A stretch of 64,000 nt of DNA from Azospirillum sp. TSH58 (GTDB lineage Bacteria > Pseudomonadota > Alphaproteobacteria > Azospirillales > Azospirillaceae). The number at the start of each line of letters is the position of its first letter. The first letter of the stretch is position 1. The stretch is from positions 1,626,001 to 1,690,000 of the forward strand of contig NZ_CP022364.1 in NCBI RefSeq assembly GCF_003119115.1, read 5' to 3'. The translations under genes were made by a program, and so were the position numbers. The notes under the pieces were generated by a model, which worked only from the letters and a program-made list of their open reading frames with translations, was not told where the DNA came from and made no database searches. Positions 56,781-64,000 of this stretch are shown in pieces.

Positions 56781-57491
56781 ATGACCGACTCCTTCCTGGA
56801 CTCGTCCAAGAGGCTCTACGGGCGGCGCAAGGGGCGTCCGCTCCGCAAGCGCAAGACCGAACTGCTCGACGGGCTCCTGCCGTCGCTGGAAATCCCGGTG
56901 CCGCAGCCGGGCGACCGCATCGATCCCCACGCCCTGTTCGCCAACCCCATGCGCGACGTCTGGCTGGAGGTCGGCTTCGGCAGCGGCCACCACATGGCGT
57001 GGCAGGCGGCGAACAACCGCGATGTCGGGGTGATCGGGGCGGAGCCCTTCATCAACGGCGTGGCCGGCCTGCTCAAGCTCGTCGACGACGAGGGCGTGCA
57101 GGACAACGTCCGGGTCCTGCCGGACGACGCCCGTCCGCTGCTCGACGCCCTGCCGGACGCCTCCATCGGGCGCGCCTTCGTGCTGTTCGCCGATCCCTGG
57201 CCGAAGAAGCGCCACTGGGAACGCCGCTTCATCGGCCCGGACAACCTGCCGCGCCTCGCGCGCGTGCTGAAGGACGGGGCGGAGCTGCGTCTGGCCAGCG
57301 ACGACATGGGGCTGGTGCGCTGGATGCTGGAGCACACGGTGCGGCACCCGGATTTCGAATGGACCGCGCGCGGCCCGTCCGACTGGCGCCACCGCCCGGC
57401 GGACTGGCCGCCCACCCGCTATGAGGAGAAGGCCATCGAGGCCGGGCGCAAGCCGGTCTTCATGCGCTTCATCCGCAAGGCGCGGGGGTAG
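56781..57491 (+). CDS. trmB: tRNA (guanine-N7)-methyltransferase
   Basis: TrmB puts the 7-methyl group on G46 of tRNA. The 236-residue protein has the basic N-terminus KRLYGRRKGRPLRKRK, the SAM site WLEVGFGSGHHMAWQA, VLFADPWPKKRHWERRFI with the catalytic D-P-W-P-K-K-R-H, and TRYEEKAIEAGRKPVF. It follows metK, which supplies the methyl donor. Its last 23 bases overlap the 3' end of the opposing ABM gene. Confidence 0.96.
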   Translation: MTDSFLDSSKRLYGRRKGRPLRKRKTELLDGLLPSLEIPVPQPGDRIDPHALFANPMRDVWLEVGFGSGHHMAWQAANNRDVGVIGAEPFINGVAGLLKLVDDEGVQDNVRVLPDDARPLLDALPDASIGRAFVLFADPWPKKRHWERRFIGPDNLPRLARVLKDGAELRLASDDMGLVRWMLEHTVRHPDFEWTARGPSDWRHRPADWPPTRYEEKAIEAGRKPVFMRFIRKARG

Positions 57492-57783
57492 ACACCACCG
57501 GGTCGCCGTAATGCTCCACCACCGGGAACGGGTCGTAGAAGTGGTGGAGCAGCGCCTTCCAGCGGGCGTAGCGGTCGGACCCGCGGAAGCCGTCGGTGTG
57601 GTCCTCCAGCCGGTCCCAGCGGACGAGCAGAAGGTAGCGGTCCGCCGCCTCCAGGCAGGGCCGCACCTCCAGCCCGAGGAAGCCCGGGGTCGCGGCGATC
57701 AGGGGCTGCGCCTCGGCCATCGCCCGTTCGAAGGCCCCGCCCTGGCCGGGCCTGACCGTCAGGAGGGCCGTTTCAAGGATCAC
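57469..57783 (-). CDS. Antibiotic biosynthesis monooxygenase (ABM) domain protein
   Basis: The roughly 104-residue protein has the ABM fold: VILETALLTVRPGQGGAFER, PGFLGLEVRPCLE, and LLLVRWDRLEDHTDGFRGSDRYARWKALLHHF (in parts). Such small proteins can be monooxygenases, haem-degrading enzymes or signalling factors; none can be chosen. GTG 57783 is preferred because AGAAGG lies 9 bases ahead; a TTG at 57801 would include that site. Confidence 0.85.
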   Translation of the reverse strand: MILETALLTVRPGQGGAFERAMAEAQPLIAATPGFLGLEVRPCLEAADRYLLLVRWDRLEDHTDGFRGSDRYARWKALLHHFYDPFPVVEHYGDPVVSTPAPCG

Positions 57784-57899
57784 GGTGATCGGCCTTCTCA
57801 AGGTGTTTTCCGTGCGGCGCGACGGCCGCCGAAGGCTTGACCTTACCCCGGCCGGACCCGCTCACCAAGCGCCGGGCATAGGACCTTGCGGAAAAGCGC

Positions 57900-57927
57900 T
57901 TGCGGCCTGCTCCGGAATGTCTATATT
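57900..57927 (+). promoter_or_regulatory. Candidate promoter of the rimP-nusA-infB operon
   Basis: TTGCGG (57900-57905), 16 bases, TATATT (57922-57927) would start transcription near 57934, about 155 bases before rimP. Confidence 0.55.
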
Positions 57928-57988
57928 CACCGCATGAACCCATACGGATCGGCGGCTCGGGAAACCGGGCCGGCGGGACGCTTTGCGG

Positions 57989-58015
57989 GTGGGCTTTGGC
58001 CCACTTATTTTTTTA
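57989..58015 (+). terminator. Intrinsic terminator in the rimP-nusA leader
   Basis: GTGGGC (57989-57994) pairs with GCCCAC (57999-58004) around TTTG and is followed at once by TTATTTTTTTAT. It lies about 55 bases after the likely start of transcription and about 75 before rimP, so it could serve as an attenuator. Confidence 0.7.
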
Positions 58016-58087
58016 TCAGCGTATGGAATCCCCGTGTTGGTCCCAAGGCGCTGTGCCAGGGGAGACCGCGGGGGCGGGTCAGGTGGA

Positions 58088-58573
58088 ATGGAAGCAACCG
58101 GTCGTATCGAGCAGATCATCACGCCGTCGGTCGAGGCCATGGGCTACGAACTCGTGCGTGTGCAGTTGACCGGTGGGCAGCGCATGGTTCTGCAGGTCAT
58201 GGCGGAACGCGCAGACGGCGCGCCCATGACGGTCGAAGACTGCGCCGACATCAGCCGCGCGATCTCCGCGGTGCTCGACGTTGAAGATCCGATCAAGAGC
58301 GCCTACACGCTGGAGGTCAGTTCGCCCGGCATCGACCGGCCGCTGACCCGTCTGAAGGATTTCGAGCGTTTCGCCGGTTTCGAGGCCAAGCTGGAGACCC
58401 GGCTCGCCGTCGATGGCCGCAAGCGCTTCAAGGGCATGCTGAAGGGCGTCGACGACGGCCTCGTGTGCATCGAATCGGAACAGGGAGCCGCCCGGCTGGA
58501 GTTCGACAACATCCTGCGCGCCAAGCTGGTTTTGACGGATGAGCTGATCCGCGCCAGCCAGGGCCAGGGTTGA
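58088..58573 (+). CDS. rimP: Ribosome maturation factor RimP
   Basis: RimP helps assemble the 30S subunit. The 161-residue protein shows the family N-domain [40 protein letters not shown] and [14 protein letters not shown], and a C-terminal SH3-like domain. ATG 58088 is preferred: AGGTGG lies just upstream and it matches family length. It leads the operon rimP-nusA-rnpM-infB, with 54 bases to nusA. Confidence 0.96.
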   Translation: MEATGRIEQIITPSVEAMGYELVRVQLTGGQRMVLQVMAERADGAPMTVEDCADISRAISAVLDVEDPIKSAYTLEVSSPGIDRPLTRLKDFERFAGFEAKLETRLAVDGRKRFKGMLKGVDDGLVCIESEQGAARLEFDNILRAKLVLTDELIRASQGQG

Positions 58574-58627
58574 CGGCCGCTCCGGGCTTCACTCGAAGAA
58601 CAAACGCCAGTCCAGGAAGTGTGACGG

Positions 58628-60163
58628 ATGGAACTGCTGCAAGTCGCTGACGCGGTTGCCCGCGAAAAGAACATCGACCGGGACGAGGTCCTGGAGGCGA
58701 TGGAGCAGGCGATTCAGAAGGCCGGGCGCTCCAAGTACGGCCACGAGCACGACATCCGCGCCCGCATCGACCGCAAGACGGGCGATATCCACCTGACCCG
58801 CCACCTGGAGGTGGTCGAGGCGGTGGAGAACGAGGCGACCCAGGTGACCCTCGCCTACGCCCAGCGCCGCAAGCCCGGCGCCCAGGTCGGCGACTTCCTG
58901 GTCGATCCGCTGCCGCCCATCGACTTCGGCCGCATCGCCGCCCAGACGGCCAAGCAGGTCATCGTCCAGAAGGTCCGCGACGCGGAGCGCAAGCGCCAGT
59001 TCAACGAGTACAAGGACCGCACCGGCGAGATCGTCAACGGTCTGGTCAAGCGCGTCGAGTACGGCAACGTCACCGTCGACCTGGGCCGCGCCGAAGCGAT
59101 CCTGCGCCGCGACGAGCTGCTGCCGCGCGAGCACTTCAAGAACGGCGACCGCGTGCGCGCCTACATCTTCGACGTGCGCGAGGAAGCGCGCGGCCCGCAG
59201 ATCTTCCTGTCGCGCACCCATCCGATGTTCATGGCGAAGCTGTTCGCCCAGGAAGTGCCGGAGATCTACGACGGCATCATCGAGATCAAGGCGGTCGCCC
59301 GCGACCCGGGCTCGCGCGCCAAGATCGCGGTGATCAGCAACGACAGCTCCATCGACCCAGTCGGCGCCTGCGTCGGCATGCGCGGCAGCCGCGTCCAGGC
59401 GGTCGTCGGCGAGCTGCAGGGCGAGAAGATCGACATCATCCAGTGGAACCAGGAGCCGGCGACGTTCATCGTCAACGCCCTGGCCCCGGCCGAGGTCGCC
59501 AAGGTCGTGATGGACGAGGACAACAGCCGCATCGAGGTGGTGGTGCCGGACGACCAGCTGTCGCTGGCCATCGGCCGCCGCGGGCAGAATGTGCGGCTGG
59601 CCACCCAGCTCACCGGCTGGGACATCGACATCCTGACCGAGCAGGAGGAGTCGGAGCGCCGCTCGGACGAATTCCGCACCCGCTCGCAGCTCTTCATGGA
59701 AGCGCTGGACGTGGACGACGTGATCGCCCATCTCCTGGTCGCCGAAGGCTTCACCTCCGTGGAGGAGATCGCCTACGTCGAGACCGAGGAGCTGGCCGAG
59801 ATCGAAGGCTTCGACGAGGACGTGGCGGAGGAGCTGAAGCAGCGCGCCCTGAACTTCCTCGACGAGCAGGACGTCCGCATGACCGAGAAGCGCCAGGCGC
59901 TCGGCGTCGAGGACGCGGTGGCGGACGTCACCGGCTTCAGCCCGACCCTGCTGGTGAAGCTGGGTGAGAACGGCGTGAAGACGATGGACGACCTTGCCGA
60001 TCTCGCCGCGGACGAGCTGCGCGACATCCTCGGCAAGGAGGCCCCGACGGAAGACGAGGCCAACGAGATCATCATGGCCGCCCGTGCCCACTGGTTCGAT
60101 GGCGAGGAAGGCGCGCCCACCCCGGCGCAACCCTCGGCCGACGACCAGGCGGCGCAGAGCTGA
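58628..60163 (+). CDS. nusA: Transcription termination/antitermination protein NusA
   Basis: NusA binds RNA polymerase and modulates pausing, intrinsic termination and antitermination. The 511-residue protein has the N-terminal domain, an S1 domain ([19 protein letters not shown]), KH1 ([20 protein letters not shown]) and KH2 ([20 protein letters not shown]), and two C-terminal helix-hairpin-helix repeats with acidic stretches. ATG 58628 follows a GGAAGTGTGACGG site. It can act on the leader terminator at 57989. Confidence 0.98.
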   Translation: MELLQVADAVAREKNIDRDEVLEAMEQAIQKAGRSKYGHEHDIRARIDRKTGDIHLTRHLEVVEAVENEATQVTLAYAQRRKPGAQVGDFLVDPLPPIDFGRIAAQTAKQVIVQKVRDAERKRQFNEYKDRTGEIVNGLVKRVEYGNVTVDLGRAEAILRRDELLPREHFKNGDRVRAYIFDVREEARGPQIFLSRTHPMFMAKLFAQEVPEIYDGIIEIKAVARDPGSRAKIAVISNDSSIDPVGACVGMRGSRVQAVVGELQGEKIDIIQWNQEPATFIVNALAPAEVAKVVMDEDNSRIEVVVPDDQLSLAIGRRGQNVRLATQLTGWDIDILTEQEESERRSDEFRTRSQLFMEALDVDDVIAHLLVAEGFTSVEEIAYVETEELAEIEGFDEDVAEELKQRALNFLDEQDVRMTEKRQALGVEDAVADVTGFSPTLLVKLGENGVKTMDDLADLAADELRDILGKEAPTEDEANEIIMAARAHWFDGEEGAPTPAQPSADDQAAQS

Positions 60164-60193
60164 GCCGGGATTTGGGACGCACAAACGGTACGG

Positions 60194-60913
60194 ATGGTTG
60201 GGCTGAGCGACAGGAACGAACAGACTCCGGCGAACGGTGACCCGGACGGCCTCGCGGCCGAAGGGGAGGCGCTGCTGCCGGCGGACCTGGAAAAGGGTCC
60301 GCTGCGGCGCTGCATCGCCACCGGTGCCGTGCAACCCAAAGACGGCATGATCCGTTTCGTGGTATCACCCGACGGCGAGATCGTGCCCGATCTGGAGGAA
60401 CGGCTTCCGGGCCGCGGCCTCTGGCTGTCGGGGGACAAGGCGGCCTTCACGAAGGCCATCGCCAAGAACATGTTCGCCAAGGCGGCGCGGCGCGCGGTGC
60501 GCGTCCCGCCCGATCTGGCGGAGCGGCTGGAGAGGCTGCTGGAGCGGCGGTGCCTGGATGCCTTCGGGCTGGCGCGCCGGGCCGGGCAGGCTCTGGCCGG
60601 ATACGAAAAGGTGCGCGAGGCGCTGAAGACCAATCAGGTCGGACGCGCCGGACCGCCCTATCTGCTGGTCGAGGCCAGCGATGGTTCGCCCGACCAGCGG
60701 GGCAAGATCACAGCGCTGGCGCCGGATATGCCGGTCGTGGACCTGTTCGACGCCGCGGCGATGGCCGCGGCACTGGGACGGGAAAACGCCGTGCATGCGG
60801 TGGTGGCGCGCGGGAAGCTGGCCAAGGGATTGGCACGCGACTCCGCGCGTCTCAAGGGTATCAAGGGCTTTGTCGCCGGCTCTCCGCCGGCCGGCCACGT
60901 AAGCAACGTCTGA
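60194..60913 (+). CDS. rnpM: RNA-binding protein RnpM (YlxR) fused to L7Ae-like domain
   Basis: The 239-residue protein has an N-terminal YlxR domain ([30 protein letters not shown]) and a C-terminal ribosomal L7Ae/L30e-like domain ([22 protein letters not shown]). In alphaproteobacteria these are joined in one protein between nusA and infB. In Bacillus, YlxR/RnpM modulates RNase P; that role here is inferred. It lies 30 bases after nusA. Confidence 0.9.
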   Translation: MVGLSDRNEQTPANGDPDGLAAEGEALLPADLEKGPLRRCIATGAVQPKDGMIRFVVSPDGEIVPDLEERLPGRGLWLSGDKAAFTKAIAKNMFAKAARRAVRVPPDLAERLERLLERRCLDAFGLARRAGQALAGYEKVREALKTNQVGRAGPPYLLVEASDGSPDQRGKITALAPDMPVVDLFDAAAMAAALGRENAVHAVVARGKLAKGLARDSARLKGIKGFVAGSPPAGHVSNV

Positions 60914-60927
60914 CCATTCGGGAACCG

Positions 60928-63657
<2,730 letters not shown>

Positions 63658-63695
63658 GCCCGCCGCCGCACCCCGGTTCGTTGACCGGCTGCAGT

Positions 63696-63725
63696 TGACG
63701 TTACAGATGATGACGTTACAGATGA
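63696..63725. repeat. Perfect tandem 15-bp duplication
   Basis: TGACGTTACAGATGA occurs twice in direct succession (63696-63710 and 63711-63725) between infB and a hairpin. Confidence 0.95.
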
Positions 63726-63749
63726 CAAGGGCGCCCATGCGCCCTTGTC
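63724..63749 (+). terminator. Hairpin between infB and rbfA
   Basis: GACAAGGGCGC (63724-63734) pairs with GCGCCCTTGTC (63739-63749) around CCAT, followed by GCGTTTTCGC. The 11-bp stem is strong, but the T-run is short; some read-through to rbfA would be needed if the operon continues. Confidence 0.7.
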
Positions 63750-63801
63750 GCGTTTTCGCGGAGGGGCGGACCCCTCCCGCACCGCATTCGGGATCGACAG
63801 C

Positions 63802-64000
63802 ATGAGAAAGAAACACGATCTGGCCGGAAAGCCGCCGTCCCAGCGCCAGCTCCGCATCGGCGAGGAAATCCGCCACGCCCTGGCGGACCTGTTCCGGCGC
63901 GGCGACTTCCACGACCCCGAACTGGCGGACCTGAACGTCACGGTGACCGAGGTGCGGATCAGCCCGGACCTGCGCAACGCCACCGCCTTCGTCACCCCGC
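63802..64000 (+). CDS. rbfA: Ribosome-binding factor A, 5' part
   Basis: The frame is open to the window end. The visible 66 residues match the RbfA N-terminus: [19 protein letters not shown] and [20 protein letters not shown]. RbfA helps 16S rRNA maturation and commonly follows infB. ATG 63802 fits the family start. Confidence 0.93.
   Translation, partial: MRKKHDLAGKPPSQRQLRIGEEIRHALADLFRRGDFHDPELADLNVTVTEVRISPDLRNATAFVTP

Noticed and set aside
57934..58284. Possible leader peptide gene before rimP
   Set aside because: The frame from ATG 57934 runs into rimP in another frame and lacks codon bias or a ribosome-binding site; it is mentioned only as part of the leader.

Overview
The window is a gene-dense, high-GC chromosomal segment of an alphaproteobacterium. 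Gene content and protein style (MucR/Ros regulator, PhrR-type regulator before metK, HemJ next to rho, LutABC, TauE/TIGR02186 pair, OlsB/OlsA, Tim44-like protein) point to Rhodospirillales, most likely Azospirillum; this is inferred from recognition of the sequences, not from a search. I see no rRNA, tRNA, CRISPR array, insertion sequence or prophage. It is core chromosome with a few accessory genes.

Layout. 1-9.3 kb: 3' end of hemJ, a P2-type cation ATPase on the opposite strand, rho, then secB-fxsA facing rho across a shared terminator, and a Tim44-like gene, mltA and a DUF1206 membrane protein. 9.4-13.6 kb: a minus-strand histidine operon hisB-hisH-(GNAT)-hisA-hisF-hisE followed by a HIT-family gene. 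13.7-17.3 kb: a lipoprotein with a decayed trypsin-like domain and an in-frame 21-bp x 8 tandem repeat, then hslV-hslU. 17.5-21.7 kb: ABC-F ATPase, PAS-PAS histidine kinase, XRE regulator, Smr protein. 21.9-28.1 kb: lutABC (L-lactate oxidation), an AT-rich island, a soluble PAS chemoreceptor, and the divergent argO/argP pair. 28.1-31.6 kb: znuB-znuC and znuA around a Zur-box-like palindrome, then dapB. 31.6-36.9 kb: an AraC-methyltransferase repair protein, DUF2244, nth, bactofilin, an EI24/CysZ-like protein and a PfkB sugar kinase. 37-42.7 kb: TauE permease-TIGR02186-universal stress protein, an MFS/spermidine-synthase-like fusion, a class III nucleotidyl cyclase and nfuA. 42.7-46.6 kb: a polysaccharide-deacetylase-fold protein lacking its metal ligands, a VanX-type dipeptidase, tsaB-rimI, a TusA-like protein and mucR. 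47-57.8 kb: olsB-olsA, the tightly coupled chain miaB-phoH-ybeY-corC, lnt, phrR, metK, trmB and an ABM-domain gene. 58-64 kb: rimP-nusA-rnpM-infB-(rbfA), with a candidate promoter and an early intrinsic terminator ahead of rimP.

Many genes serve translation, protein quality control and envelope assembly: rho, nusA, infB, rbfA, rimP, miaB, tsaB, trmB and ybeY; secB, hslUV; lnt, mltA, bactofilin, olsBA. This fits a conserved and possibly origin-proximal region, and three parS-like 16-mers (9365, 33920, 51415) agree with that. The most unusual signals are the 21-bp codon-phased repeat in the pseudoprotease lipoprotein, the deacetylase-fold protein with a lost active site, the inverted-repeat element at 52858-52995, the Zur-like palindrome that begins inside the znuC start codon, and the terminator-bearing leader before rimP-nusA. 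I did not find a clearly new multi-gene defence or metabolic system.
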